DNA of 64,000 nt, taken from contig NC_133933.1 in NCBI RefSeq assembly GCF_031877795.1, positions 72,234,503-72,298,502 of the forward strand, written 5' to 3'. This DNA is from Strix aluco. Its lineage: Eukaryota > Chordata > Aves > Strigiformes > Strigidae. The notes under the pieces were generated by a model. That model was not told where the DNA came from and made no database searches. It worked only from the letters and a program-made list of their open reading frames with translations. The position numbers were made by a program, and so were the translations under genes. Shown here one piece after another: positions 14,142 to 28,200 of the stretch; the stretch's first letter is position 1; each line of letters starts with the position of its first letter.

Positions 14142-17100
14142 GATCTACAGCAGTCCTGATCTGCTCATGGGAGCTGGCCGAAGGCACAGCTGGGAGAGAG
14201 CCCAGACTCTCCGGTGCTGGAACATTTTTGCATCTGCTCAATGCCATGCCCCTCCACAGCACCATACTTCCACAATCTGTATTTTTGGTGAAAGACAGAG
14301 AAGAGAGCAGCTCTGGAGAGAGAAATGTCTTCTCACAGCTGGCTGTGGTGAGTCTTTCTTCCCCAAGCCCCGCGTTTCTGGATGGATGCGCCGGGCAGTT
14401 TCCTGAGGCAGCACCAACTAACTCCTGCCACTTCAGCCAAGAGCCCAGCCTCCTACTCTCCTGCCTTGTCACCATTTTGGAAACCAGATGAAGTAAAGGA
14501 AGGGAGGATAGAGATCTGCAGTCATTTCAGCTGAGGAAAAAAAGTCCTGCTGCTGCCAACACTGCCAGTTTGATCAGACACACTCTCCTTTTGAGTTCTG
14601 GAGCCGAAGCATGAGAGCTGAGTTGGTAGGTCTGGGAGACCAGCCTGAGATGCTGCTTACAACTCCTCTGAGATGTGGGCCATTAAAACTTTACTAATAA
14701 TCTGATGTGTGACACAGACTGTTGAGGGAAGATTAGTCTGCATGTTTGAACTATTTGCTGTTGGTAAGAGTGAGAAAGTCGTCTTTCTTGTGCAGGTGAT
14801 AAGACTACAAATATTACCTCTCAAGACTGGCACAAGATTGATGTCATAATAATGTCTTTTAAAACCTTCTGTGAGCTTGCTTGGGGTCATCTCAATTTCC
14901 ATCTCATGAAAAGAAAGTATCGACAGCAGAAAAAAAGAACCAGCTGACCATGTGAATGTTGAGCACGAAGCCTCAGGAGAAGACAGCATTATATTTTTAA
15001 AGGCTGGCTGCTGAACTGAAAAGCAAATGAACAATTAAGCTTTGTTCAAAGACTGAATGAGATAAAATTTTAGGCTGCAGAAATAAAACCTTTTCTAAAT
15101 TCCAAGGTAATTCAGTGGACTGCAGAAACCAAAGCAGTCCTCTGTGACCAAACTCACGAGAGTTACACAGCCCTTTGTCCTCAGAGCAAACTGAAAAGCA
15201 CTTTCTTGTCAATAGTTTGAAGCATTGTCCTCCAAACAATTATTTATTTGCTCAGAGAATCTTCTATCTGGTGTATATCTGTGGTCACTGTGGCAAAGCC
15301 CTCTGAAGATGTATGTGTTTGCCCTGACAGCTCAGAATTTAACTGCTGTGTCTGTGCCTAGACACGGGACACATCAGGACTATCCATGCCAACAGCTGTT
15401 TAATGAATTGATCAGCTGCATCAGTGCTTAAAACCCTACCAGTGTGGATGTCTTCTTGGGCTTTGTAAACATAGTATGGAATTATTGACTTCATTGTTTT
15501 GGTTAGGAAATGCAAATACTTATCATTTAGAATGTTTTCTGCACATAGGGTCTTCCAGAAAAATATTAAAGAAATGGTTTAAAAGGCCTGGTTTAGTACC
15601 TTGAGACTATATGCAAAGTTCAGACAATATTTGATGAAGTTGGACATATTCTGAACGCAAACAAATATGAAGTGGGGAGAAGCAACATCTACTTTCAGGG
15701 CTGCATAATCATTAGTGTCATCTGCAGAATGGTGGAACTAACAACCAAGGTTTTATTGGGGTATCATTAGTTTTTAAGACAAATGCATACTTAAAATGGC
15801 TGAAACGTCATGCTCTCCTTTTAAGCTACTGCACTCAATGAACAGATGTGAGATAAAACCTTCAGTGAGATTAATGAAATCCCTTATTTTTATGAATATA
15901 ATGAAATTCTCTTATTTTTAACCCGAGCAAACCAACTGTTATTATAGCTGAAGTATCATTCTATAATGGAGAAATTGTCCCATATCAGAAAGAGACAAGC
16001 AGAGAAAGGAGACCTATTCGTCATGCATGCTGTCTGACTGAGAATAAAATCCACCCTAAAGGCCTAAAAATTACCTAAATATTTAAATACCTTAAAAGAT
16101 TTTATCACAGACATTTCTGTGTCCAACAAAAATAAACCACAGGTGTTGGCTCCTGTAAAAGCATGATTCTCTTAATTATACTTGCAAAGCATCAATATTT
16201 ACTTAATGGACTATTCACATCCAATCTACCAAAGCTGTGGCAAGAACATTTTCACTGATAGGTGGACTACAAAGAATCTGTCTGCTCAAGACAGGTGAGT
16301 GGGAACATGGCTGTGCATGTAAAACAGGCAGTGGCAACCAGTTTGCTGAAATCTGTTTGTTTTGAACACAGTTTTGTCAGCTTCATCATCAGTGCCAGGA
16401 GAGCTCACCAGGAGACAAGTTGTATCCTGATAATGCCATGCACTGAGAACATAAGCAAGAGATTGCCCCAGGGACTGAGAATGAAAGAGATCTTTTGGTC
16501 CTTCCTGTAAGCTTGAAGACCAATATTCCCCAAGGACAGTGTAAGAACATTAACAAGATCATCAAATACAGCTCATATATTCACCATGTGATTCACCCAA
16601 ACCTTTTGTCTCAACTGGAAGTACTTGCCTGCCCTGTATGATATATCCAAAAGATCAGAGGAATGAAGACATATTGTTTATACCTTCAAGTTTGTCTTAA
16701 CTTCCTTGATGGTGTGTAGGAGCTGACCTGTTTCAACTGACCAGTCAGGGGTACCCTCTCACCACTGGGCATGTTATTTTGAGCCAGGCAGTCTTGAAAA
16801 ATCAAGCGATGCAGGCTGAAGAGCTCAAAGCTCAAAGCTAGAGCTCAAAATTTCTCAGAGGGTTTCTTACCTGCTTGTGAAGGGTTGTGCCATTACTGAT
16901 CCTCTCCAAACTCCTGCAGAGAGAGTTTGAACTAAGATTCAGCAGCAGCAGTACCCATGAAGGCCCAAGGTAGCATTGCCCAACATTCATGATAGGATGC
17001 TTCCACACCCCAGTTCTGATAGCTCCTCTAAGAGCTTAAAACATAGGTCTCTGAGCCTCTTCAGGAACAATAATACAATAGCTAAAAAATGACAACACAG

Positions 17101-20100
17101 CACATCTCTTTACCCGGTCCACCTGAGTTGTTGGCATGTGTCCTCAGAGACCAGCCGAAGAGAACCTTGTTTGCTCTGAGATCCCGTGCTGGCAGTCCCT
17201 CGCAGTGAACACAGCCTTAGCTTTTCACCGTGAGCTGCGGGAGGGAGTGTGGCATATCTGACAAGACTCCATGCTGTTTACTGATCATAGAATGCAAATA
17301 TGTAGAATTTGCAAGGAATGGAGGGAGGACAAGGTGGTAAACAGTTTGGAGGTCTGTTTTCTGTTTCCTTTCTGAAATACTACATTCCAAACATGGAATA
17401 GCATGTGCATTTGGTTTACACGAGAGTGCTCATGTTCACAAAGATATGTGATTTATTTCCCAGCTGAAATAACTTTGAGGAATCGTGTAAAAGAAAAAGC
17501 TTCTCTTTCCTAGGTGACTTCCTCTTTCTTCTCTCCCATGTGTGGCTTTTCAATTGTTTTATGTGTTTTGTAGTTGTGAAACAAATTTAGATTTAGATTG
17601 TGCTTAATCCGTTGTCATCTGATTTAGCTCCAGTTTCAGTGTGAAAGCCAGTATAATTTTAGGAGGCAATACTGGGAGAATTTTAGTTTACCTGTATTTT
17701 ACTTTAGCTATAACTTAAGCCATAGTTTTGCAGCACAGAAGGTGGGTACGTTTTTATGCTCATCTTTTTAATAGTATCCTAAATAAACAGAATACATTGA
17801 AAATGAGTAACTACTGTCTCCAGAGTAGTTCCTTTAGGAGCAACAGAAATGAGTGTCAAGGATACCTTCACAGTCACTGCAAGGGAAGAAAACACATAAT
17901 TGCCATGTAACCACAAGGAAGAACATATAGGAGGCAAAGCACAGTGGTGCCGTGTTGGAAGAAGCCTGTGGTATGGCATATCCATCTGTGTCTTATGAAT
18001 TAACCCATTATGCATGAATATGAACATGTGCGTTACAGGCCTTGACTTCCACAGTAAAATGACTGAATATGAACCTTCTTCTGATATTCAATATTTCTTA
18101 GTGTACGAGTGAAGTACCACCATCACAGTTTTCCATGCCCCTTACTAGGGTGACAGGTGTTTTTCTGCAAGCCAAATTTTAACACTGATCCAAGAAATAA
18201 TAGGTTGGGATTTGTACAGATCCTTTCTTCACACCTGTCTCTTTTTGAATGGGCTTAAAAGGCCTTATAAATGCCACAGCGGCATAGCTCTGAAGACCGC
18301 TGAGTGCCAAGTCTATCCTACAAACCCAACTCTCTGGAAAGAACCTAGAAATGGAGTGGGTTCAGTCTGGCTGCTGACCAGGGCCTGCCATTTGCTATGG
18401 ACACAACCCAGGGAGAGCTCTCAGACCTCCGGTAGCTCCAGCCAGATCCAGTGCTCGGGAGGGAGGGTGATTCAGCGAGGGGGGTGGGAGGCAGAAGTGG
18501 GTGCATTGTATTCACGATTTCATTTTGATACCAGAGAGCAAACACTCTTGAAAGCCTTTCCTCTTCTTACTTTTTGTTCCCCACAATGAACTGAAGAAAT
18601 TTGAAATCTAAAATGTCAACAGACAGAAACAGGCCAAAAAGTTCCTTTGTAATAGTTTTGATAAGTACTTGTAATTAGAAGTGAATCTTTTCTGGAGGGT
18701 AGACACTTCCCAATTGCCAGAAGTTAGAGAATTCAAACGTCCTTCCTGATGCAGAAGAATCCAGCTCCTCGCCAGGGCATTTTTCAGTATTGACAACAAA
18801 CCGAAACCCCCTGTGACTTGGCCAGGTTTGCTAATCACTGGTGTGCAGTTTAACACAGCTGCAAGTGAATTCAGTGTCAGAGAATAAAGAAAAAAGAGGG
18901 AAGTGAAAAATGGGGCAGAATAGTTTCTTTATGCCAAAACAGACTGGCTTCTAGTAGGTAAGCTGAAATATTTATATACTCATACCTCTGTGTACATTTA
19001 TATGTGTATACGTGTGAGAGAAGGCAAAATTCTTGAAGGGATACAAATGTTGCAGAAATACCTGTTAGAATAAGAATGCATTTATTAATAAAATAACCCA
19101 TTTTCCTTTTGGTCCTGCTGTTACATTCCCCACTGTGGCCTGGAAACCAGGTGATTTTGAAAAATAAGAAGCCTGATGCTGAATTCAGCCATGACTGAGT
19201 AAATCCAGAATAATTCTTCCAAACTGCGGGGAGTGACTCCAGATTTACACCTGGTTTTTGAGATCCGAATCTGGTCTGAAATATTTAATTCCTACCAACG
19301 TGGTGTCCTGCTGCTTTCCTAAGGCTGCTGTCTGCCACACACAGTGTTTTCTGTCATGCAGTAAGAGGAAGCACAGTGTGAGCTCTGCAGCTGGACTTGT
19401 AGACTCATGCTAGGAGGGGCAACACAGCAGTAAGAACTTGGAAACAATTTATTTTAAAAATCTTTCTCCCCTTCTCCTCCTCCTCCCCACTCTCCGCAGG
19501 GCCACAATTAGAGGAAATGGGGCAGGATACATTCAGACCAAGGGGAGCCAGAACAAGGCTGGAAGTGGATCAGGAGTTCAAGGGGAGACTGGACAAATAC
19601 TTGGAACAGAGACCCTCTGAGAGTTACTAACAGACAAACCACGACAAACTCAGGAAATTCCCTGAGCTGAAAATAGTAAGAGGCTGAGAGTGTATTTGGA
19701 GGTAGCAGATCGCCTCACTCTGTCCTTACTCTTCCTTGGTGTCTGCTTAGGGCAACGGAAGAAAAAGCACTGACTGAGATGCATTTTGACCTGAACTAGT
19801 ATGACTGTTATTTCATTTTTTAGGGGCAGAGAAGATCTGAGGACCGAGGGAGAGACAGCCGGGGGAATGGTGCAGTGAGGAGTGATTTGTTTGAGGTTCT
19901 CTGTCAGGAGTTACAGGAAATTTTGTTCTTTTCATTTGGTTTCAATTCAAATTTTCCCCACACTAAACTGCACTTATGTTTGCATCAGCTTCAGCATTCA
20001 GATTTCATTCTGTTGAGTAGATTCCATCTGCAGTTTGGCAAACCTGCAGATAATTAGCTTTCCCTTGTAATTAAATTTCCAGTTAATGTCCCATTAAGAT

Positions 20101-21784
20101 AAATGAGAAGAATTCGCATCTTCTGCTTAAGTGGTGATTTCACAAAATGTAACATTTCATAGTCTTTGAACAAACAAGCACTTCCATTTGCCGAGGTGAG
20201 ATGTATTTGTAATACAGAAGCAGATCTTAATAATTTACATTTCAGATTTACACTTTTTTTCTCCTAAGAACTTCAGTGCTTAGTGGGCAAGTAGCCCAGG
20301 AGAAGAGCAAAGCTTGCCTTGGGGTTAAGGCATCGAACTCTCCATCAAACAATGGGGTCCTCTTCTCGCTTCCTTTCACGGTTGCCTTCTCAGGCTGTGA
20401 ATGCCATGGAAACCAGGATTTTCACAGGTGGCTGCTAACTGTGTTTCATTGCCCAATATGAGACAGCCCAGGCCTAATTTCTGTAGCTGAGCGCCTGCAT
20501 GTGTGGCTGCAATCCCGGGGCAGGGCAGGCAAGCAGCGCTGCTGGCAGCAAAGGCAGGGTGGTGAAGAGGCAGGGTCCATGGAAAGGTGACAGCTGGGGA
20601 CACCTCACTGGTTCCTACCCACTCTTTGAAGCTATGTGGGAAACAGCACATTTCAATTTGCCAGCATAGAAAATGCAGAAAACAATACTTACCTTCCACT
20701 GCACAGTGCGTTAAATAAAGAAAATCTGTTTAAGACTAAGTACTCAGAAGAAAACAGGCCTTAAGATAAAGACGTATCTGCAAAAATAAATGTAATGCTA
20801 ACATATACATGTCAGATGTATATGAAAAAGCTGTTCTCTGCTCTGAGGCTCTGGGGATCAAGCGCTCCCCCCTTTATGTATTTAGCAGTGAGAGGAGAGG
20901 GAGGAGATGGAGCTGGGAGGGCATTATGCAGTTCTGTATTTTGTATTTGAACTATTGCTAAAAAAATTTAAAAATACCCTTTTGATTTGTAACACTAATA
21001 GCTGAAGGTGTAAGCCTGGTGATTTTGTGCTGGCCAATACAGGCATTGTTTTGTCTCAGGCCCCTCAAGGGTGCCCAACATAATTTTCTGTTCTCTTTTG
21101 CTTGTACACACACAGAGCAGGAGAAAAATGTCTGGGAAAAGAGGCTGACAGCTCTAGTTACCCATTGACATAAAAGACCCTTTGGTAGCAAAGCTTCATT
21201 TTAAAGTCTCTTGAGACATACTCTGTACTATTCTGGGACAGATTTTGAAAAAGAAAAAGATCTCATTCAACAATAAATGATTAAATGAGTACTGTGAGCA
21301 GTGAATGAGTACATGAAAGTCATTGGATTAAGAACAAAAAGCTTGGGGCTCTGAATTTCTGGAGCAAGCAAAGAATTTTAGTAGAATGTAATAGCAGTAC
21401 ACCCTTGCATGTTTTTTTATTAATAACATAATGCAACTTATTTTGTCTCAATCAGCTGTGGAAGATTTACCTGAACTGTGGGAACTGTCAGTAAAGAGTA
21501 GCAGTGTTTAATTACCTCCTTAAAGCCCTCATGAAATTTCCTTGAAAAGTGCGTACCGTGCCCATACTGCAGCCCTCCTTTAAAGGTCATTCTGCTGGCT
21601 GGATCCCTTTTTTCCCCCCCATTTGCTACTCCCTCCAAATTATTAATCCTCACCCTGTTTAATTATCAGATTTTAACATTTCACCACATATCACCGCCCC
21701 AAAAAAAATCATCAAATCTGATCAGAAATATTTTCTTTCTGCCTAGACACAGGTACAGCCGCAAAATTTGTTGTGTTTGTGCTT
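14142..21784. other. Non-coding, presumed THEMIS intron
   Basis: No recognised exon, RNA gene or young transposon. Somewhat GC-richer patches at 14,150-14,480, 18,340-18,500 and 20,460-20,620 give overlapping open frames on both strands. That is expected from composition and not evidence of coding. Confidence 0.5.
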
Positions 21785-21791
21785 TCAAATT

Positions 21792-21810
21792 GGGGGGGGG
21801 GGGGGGGGGG
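21792..21810 (+). repeat. G19 homopolymer
   Basis: Nineteen consecutive G, followed after one T by GGGGG. It marks the left edge of the CpG island. Such a tract can form G-quadruplex structures and is prone to sequencing and assembly error, so the exact length is uncertain. Confidence 0.9.
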
Positions 21811-21921
21811 TGGGGGTGGAAGGGGCGGTCCAGAAGGAGATATCTGTGTCAGAGGAGAGTTTGCGGCCGAAGTTTTTCCCCCCCCGTGTCAGCGCTGAAG
21901 CGCCGGCCCTTCCAGCCCCGA

Positions 21922-21933
21922 TTTGCGCGGGAA
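21922..21933 (+). promoter_or_regulatory. E2F-like site
   Basis: The sequence TTTGCGCGGGAA fits the general E2F pattern (TTTSGCGC with a GGGAA flank). It lies in the CpG island 48 bases from the CTCF-like core. Motif match only; no proof of binding. Confidence 0.4.
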
Positions 21934-21969
21934 GGCTCGGCGGGGCGGCGGCCATCCGGCGGGGGGGCA

Positions 21970-21983
21970 GCGCCACCTAGCGG
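21970..21983 (-). promoter_or_regulatory. CTCF-like core motif
   Basis: Read on the - strand these 14 bases are CCGCTAGGTGGCGC. They fit the vertebrate CTCF core CCASYAGRKGGCRS at every position except the third, where G replaces the preferred A. Its place in an isolated CpG island strengthens the match. If bound, its orientation would matter for loop formation around the THEMIS-LEG1 locus. Confidence 0.6.
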
Positions 21984-22271
21984 CGCCCGACGCCCCTTCC
22001 CGGCGCCCGCCCTCCGGCCCGACCCCCTCCCGCCATCCCCGGGCGAGGTTCGTGTGTGTCCGCCCCCCCCCGCCGCCCCCAAACACGGCGCCCGGCTCCG
22101 CGCTCGGAGAAGTGGCGTTTCCTTCGCTGTTTCTTCTTTTTTAAATTTTTTTGGCAGTATCTCGTCGGAGCGTTTGGTCAAGATGACAGAGGAACTGCGA
22201 GTGGGGAAAACGCGGAACGGTCCGCGGGTCGTTGACTTCTCCAAGGCCATTCGGTTTGATGCATTATTCAC

Positions 22272-22294
22272 TTTTTTTTTTTTTTTTTTTTTTT
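22272..22294. repeat. T23 homopolymer
   Basis: Twenty-three consecutive T immediately at the right edge of the CpG island, following the short open frame that starts at 22,183 and then reads through the T run. Confidence 0.9.
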
Positions 22295-22299
22295 GGTAG

Positions 22300-25200
22300 A
22301 AATGGATATGACTAGATCATGACTTCCTGCTCTGTTTTGGTTTTTAAATCCAAATATTCTTATTCAAGTGCTGAACGAGGATTAACTAATTCCGTCCTTA
22401 CAGTTACGAAAATAATGCTTTTTAAATACACTGTTTGAACCCCAAGAATGAGCCTACAGTGGCACCTGCCTACAATCTAGCATGACTTTATTAGATAGCC
22501 TTCCCCTTCTCAAACCTTGGGAAAACCCAGACTACTGCCAATGAAAGTCAAATTAATTGTGATATTGTAGGCACGTACATAAAGTACCTTGTAAGGGATA
22601 AACCTGCTAAGAGCTTGAACCCTGATCAAAAAAACTTAATTTGCTCAGATGTTTCATGCCCCTTTTAGGCAGAGAACTCACTAACTAATGTAATTTTGTT
22701 CCTGTCTTTGAAATGATATAACCTTGACCCCTTCTTTGGCAAAAATAGTTCATCTGTAGTTTATACTACCTTATGAGTTCTGCGGGCAAATAATAATTCT
22801 CCGAAGTGCTCCCGTCCTGTATGTTAATGAGGCTAAATGAGGATCCTCTTTATTGCCCATGGCCTTTCTGAAGCATCTTCTAACTAGCTCTTCTCCTTTT
22901 CCACACTCCAATGGACTGTGGAAAATGAAGGCTTGATATCGTGTGCTGGAATCAGTGCAATGGGGAAGACTGTTAAAATTCTTTACTACAAAATCATAGG
23001 CCCTTGTCAGCACCCTTAACTGTGGGTATACTGTGCCCTTGCAAAAATTACCTTGATGTGCAAGACGAGTTGGCTTGCCAGTAGATCATGCAAGAAGGCT
23101 ACCTTGGGATACAAATGACTAATAATCTAAAGGTAATTGTTTCCTTTCAAGTGGAATAGATCACTGCTAACTGTCTGCCATAATAATGCAAATTTCCAGA
23201 GAGGTGTCAGCAGTTTCCATGTATGTATTTCCATTACTTGAATTTGTATTTCCCATCTGTTAGGTGGAAGTACCCATTCCTACTTCTAGTCATGCAGTGG
23301 ATGAAATTTTATTTTGACTAACATTGGTGTAAATCTGACTGATGTAGTTACTCTAGAATGTAGTTACTCCAGATTATGCTCTTGCAAACTGGAAATAATT
23401 CAGATCTGTGTTTCAGGGTGGTCTAAGGCTCTGATTGTGGTAGCGCATAACCTCTATTGATACAATACGGGAATCAGAACCTGTGATTCTTCTCTGATTC
23501 GCTGCAGTTCCAAACTGCCCCTGCAGAAAGTCATGCAGATATAATGAAGGTTGGAGAAAAAATGATATAGGTAGGTTGTCATTGTGTAGGTTGCTCTGAA
23601 ACTCGTAAGTCTTCTCTATAAACCAGCAACTATGAATACCCTGTCTCACTTAGACTGAGATGTGTCTCTCTACCCCTCTCCCATAATTTGTTTATAGTAT
23701 TCTCTGAAATATTAAAAGCTAAAGCTTCATTCAGCCTGGTTTGGGCTTCGCCATGAATACAGTGCTGTGAGACTCTGCTACAGAATCTTTTTGTAGCTTG
23801 TGGGGATACATTGTCTTTTATGTCTGGAAACAGTGAAATGTGTTTGGACTGCAAAATCATTCATCAGACTTTCTTTCTATGTATATAGCTTTTTTTCTGG
23901 TTGAAAGGTACATGCAGCAATTAAGCATTTTACAGATAAATATACCCATGCAGTATATGCCAAAGCAAAGATATATATCTAGAGCTTTGGCTTGAGTTTC
24001 TGAAGGCAGCAAAGAGTGCCACTCCAAGCTGTCTTTAAAGAGTGCAGTAAAATGTTTATGATCTGTATCTACTAGCATGGGTGACTCATAATAAATGCAC
24101 TCCAAAGGTGTAGTGCCATGTCCAGCACTGATTGCTCCAACAAATGAGTACTCCTCTTCACTAGAGTCATCTGTAATCATATAACAGCTTGACTTTCTGT
24201 CTGGAAAAGCACAGTTTTTTTCAGATTGGTTTATGCCACTACATCTCTCACAGCATTTTCAGAGACTATGACAGCTGTTGGTTTCATATTTACTCCCACA
24301 TTTTTCTGTACTTTAAACAAATGTTGTTTCTCCTTCTTTACTCTGAACGTTCTAGATGCTGTTGAGGCTTTCTTTCCTTAAAAAAAAGAAAGAAATATGA
24401 AAAGAAACCAAAACAATAATGTGTATTATGAACACATGTATTATTTTATTTTTTGGTAAACAGATTTAACAGCCTTTTTTATTTTTACTTGCTTTAAAAG
24501 CTTATCTTTCTGCTATTCTATCTCAGATGTTACACTAGTTTTGCTGGGTGCCTCCAAAGTTGGGGGTTATTTAATTGTAAGAACTCCTGCACAATTTTTT
24601 TTGGCTTACTGAGTAGCTGTGACCAAATACTGCTTGTCTGAAGTATGTGTGGTATATGGACTGCCTTCAGTAGTTTTAGGTTGTATCTTGCAAAGAAATG
24701 GGAATTTCAGGAGCTGGTGCATCATGGATTACAATTTGGCTCTTGTAGAAGGGAAGATTAAATAGACCAGAAACTCTTCAGCCTGAAGAAGAGGTGGCTC
24801 AGGAAAAAGAGTAAAAACCTGAATGTAGGGAGAAAATGAATAGAGAGGGATTACAGGGGAAAAAAAAAAAAAAGAAAAAAAGAAAAAAACAAACACAAAA
24901 CCAAACAAAACAAACAAAAACCAACAAAAAAACCCCAAAAAACCTCAAAGGAAAGACAACTGCTAATAGCCCAAATTTTTTAAGTCAGAGGAGAACACAC
25001 CTTGGAGCTGTGAGCATATGCTTAAATTGCAGAGGAAATTGGCATTTTTGGAACAGGTTTTGTGCAACTGGGGCTGTAGACAGGCAAAGGGTTACTATTT
25101 GTGCAGTGCCATTTCTAAGAATAAGAACTGCTGTCAGGTTTCACTTCTTCTGAAGCAGACAAGCAGAGGTAAACCTTGCTTGCAGAAGAGAGCTTACACA

Positions 25201-28200
25201 CACACCCACAAATGCAGTACATTAAGCTCTTCAGGTAATCAAGGGAAATTAATTCAAACCGTTCACTCTGAAACTCAGTTTGCTACTGCAGTGCTTTCAG
25301 TTCATGCATCTTCGATAAACTGCACTTGCAGCTTCTGCAGAATGCCGAAACTCCTGTTCTTACTGAAGTGATGCATGTCCAACACTTTAGTTCTCACCTT
25401 TGCTCTCAGACCTTTTTGTATCCTGTTTGCTATAACACCTCCTATTTCCTGAGATGAACTTCACAGACTTAGGCTACCTTACCTTTATGGCTTTGTGCTT
25501 TGTCTTCTGAGTTTTTTCTGGACAATGAGTGAACCTAGGGATGTAATGGACAATGCTTAGCCATTGGGGTAGAAGTTTTACTTCATGAACCTGTAGCTGT
25601 TGGTTGGATTTTCCAAATGCTGAGATTTGGGTTTTCCTCATGCGTAGTCTGTTATAACAAATGACTGTAGTGCAGATTGTGGGTTCTTAATGGAATTAGT
25701 GTTTCTTCTGGCAGTAAGAGTACTGAAAACCATGGCTGATATTCTGACCTCTTTAAATTAGTGGAACAATGACCCCACATAGATGGAAACCCTGTGCTGT
25801 TAAGCCTACCTAGTATTTGAAAGACAACTATAAGACTTCACTCTTGTGTAGTTTAAAAAAGCATCTTATCTCAGCTGGTCTCTGGTATAATTGTTAATTA
25901 TAGTACTATTAAGAATGTTAAAGTGATATCAGATTTCAGCAGTGGCAGAAGTGACAGTTTTCAGATTTCAGAAGTGACATTTCTGTTTCTCTAATTCTGT
26001 GTGTTTTAAAATGTTTGAGTTTTGCATATTGTAATTTGTATGCAAGGTGCCCCAGGTAACCATTGTATCACAGTGTGTGGTTTTGCTGATGACTGATAAG
26101 ATTAGCACAAATGTCAGCTGCCTTCTTCTTAATTAGGGGATCTTTCTGTTTTGATACCAAGGCTTGTTTCTAGTTACTTAGAGCAATGCAAAATAAATAA
26201 TCTCAATATACTCATTCATTATATTGATTGCTAGGATTAACATGTTAAATAAGGAGCTGACTAGAAAATAAGAGAATTCATGATCAAAAATATAAAAAAA
26301 ATTTTGTTACGCCTACTATTTAAATTAAGGTTCCCTCATTACCTGAAAGCTGACTTTTAAGTGAAAGATTTCTGTGTGCTAAGTATGCCCAATAACTTGA
26401 ACACAGGAAGAATCTTCCTATGAATAATAACATTTCCCTGCCCTTCCCAAGACCTTTAATTTGTGATAAACAGGTATGACTAATACTGAGGATAGGACAA
26501 GTATAGTGACAGCTTTGAAAAATCACTATTTGAGCATGTATTTTCCCTGAGCAGAAGGTGGATATTTCTCAATAACTACCTGTAAAGTGTGTGTTTGTAT
26601 TACCAAGCCAGGCTGGCAACAAACAGGTGGTGCATACAGGAATGTTTAGGTGCAGATGATTGAGGAAAGAACTGGACATGAAAGAAAGGCCATGCTGTGC
26701 TGGTGAAAGAAAGGCAAAGGTCCTGTAACCTCAGTGAAGCTATTCCACAACACACCAGCCGATCATCATCCTAGTTTGAACAGTGCCTTTTCCATTGGGT
26801 TATTTTAATTCTCTGCAGTGAAGAACTTCTGATATTTCTATCCTCTTCGCAAAATAATTCTCAGCTGTATTGTTTTTTGTACAAATCCCTGAGATTTTTG
26901 TGAATTACATCACCACTTAAAGCTTTGCTTGACCTCAGAGGCTCTTTTGCAATCAAGGAGAGCACTAGCCAGCATTGTACAGCCTGTACTGCACAAACAT
27001 GGATTGAACGCTGTAACTCAGTCAACTCCTGCAGATGCTTATTTTAGAAAATGGAGAAAACTACCGTAGATTCCTCTAACTGAAAAATGAGGATCTTCCA
27101 CTTATGTTATATTGTGACCCACCCACTGAGGAAAATTGTCCATATATTTTACAGATTTCATCCTCATCTGTTCTTCTTAATATACTCTCTCAAAATCTCT
27201 ATTTCAATTACCAGTGACTTTCTTGTTGCTAGCTGATATATTTTTTCAAAAGGGGCAGATTGTCATAAAATATGGGCTCGTGTTGTGCTTTCGCAAACTG
27301 TGGGTTGATTCTGAAAAGATCAGACAGTATTACTGTGTAGCTACTGTCACTTTTACCAACATGACCTTCTTTCTCTGAAGTTTTGTCATTGCTGAGGAAA
27401 ATCTACGTTTGATTTTGAATGGAAAATCTATACTGATTATTTTTTAAAATATATACTCTCTGGTATCATGATTGCAATTGGGCTGTACCTACATTGCAGC
27501 TACTTTATAGCTTCACTGAAGATATACTTTTTGACGCTTTTAATTGACTCTTATTTACACAGATGAAAAATATGTATTTGACTGAAAGTATTTATGTCAT
27601 AAAAACCTCAGAATTTTAAAACCCCAGAATTATGGAAATGAATGTATCAAGCCTGAATTTCAAGGGATGCAAGTATTGCAGCATATAACTTACTTTCTGC
27701 AATGTAATAACACTATAATTAATTACTCCATAATTGTCTGTTCCCATCATCTAACTATACTCACTATACTATGAACACTACTGGACAAATGTAATTGAAA
27801 TGTCGGACTTTATATGAATTTGTAATGTAATATTTAACAGAACTCATTAAATGAACGATCGATACAATAAAAATAGTTAATCAGAAAGAAATCTTTATCA
27901 ACCAAAAGGGATACATAAATCTCCCTCCTTGTGTTTGCATGACTTCATATACCCAAAAAAAAAGAAAAGAAAGACCGGACATATGTTTTAAAAGTAATTT
28001 CTTCACCTAGAGTGCCTTCTGGTCATGTTATTTTGTGATGTACATGCCTCAAAGACAAGCATTATGGTAAATGTGACTGATGACTTTGACAAACAGGTTT
28101 GTGGTTAAAATTCAGAGAAATAACCCAAAGAATGTCACTCTTACATGTCACATCTCTGAAAGCATCCAGTTTGGAGTAACAATTTACATATAAAGTCAAT

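Larger units (their letters stand above)
21785..22260. promoter_or_regulatory. Isolated CpG island, candidate promoter/insulator
   Basis: About 475 bases with very high G+C and dense CpG, sharply different from the AT-rich DNA on both sides. It opens with a 19-G run. It contains GC-box-like GGGCGG sequences, an E2F-like TTTGCGCGGGAA (21,922-21,933) and a near-consensus CTCF core on the - strand (21,970-21,983). A short ATG frame in a reasonable Kozak context starts at 22,183. No first exon of a known gene is recognisable. It lies inside the presumed THEMIS intron, so it could be a promoter of a non-coding RNA, an alternative promoter, or an insulator. Direction of any transcription cannot be told from sequence. 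Confidence 0.75.

Noticed and set aside
14026..14491. Overlapping open frames of 87-126 codons on both strands.
   Set aside because: All compete with each other, have no recognisable motif and lack splice support. Local composition is enough to explain them.
19185..19275. Text of the type GTGACTCCAGATTTACACCTGG, with a similar patch at 23,325-23,390, resembling old archosaur MITE sequence.
   Set aside because: Too short and too diverged to assign to a family by eye; terminal inverted repeats could not be shown.
21790..22299. 169-codon + strand and 140-codon - strand frames across the CpG island.
   Set aside because: Rich in G, P, R and A as expected from CpG-rich DNA and a G run; no domain and no agreement with a known first exon.
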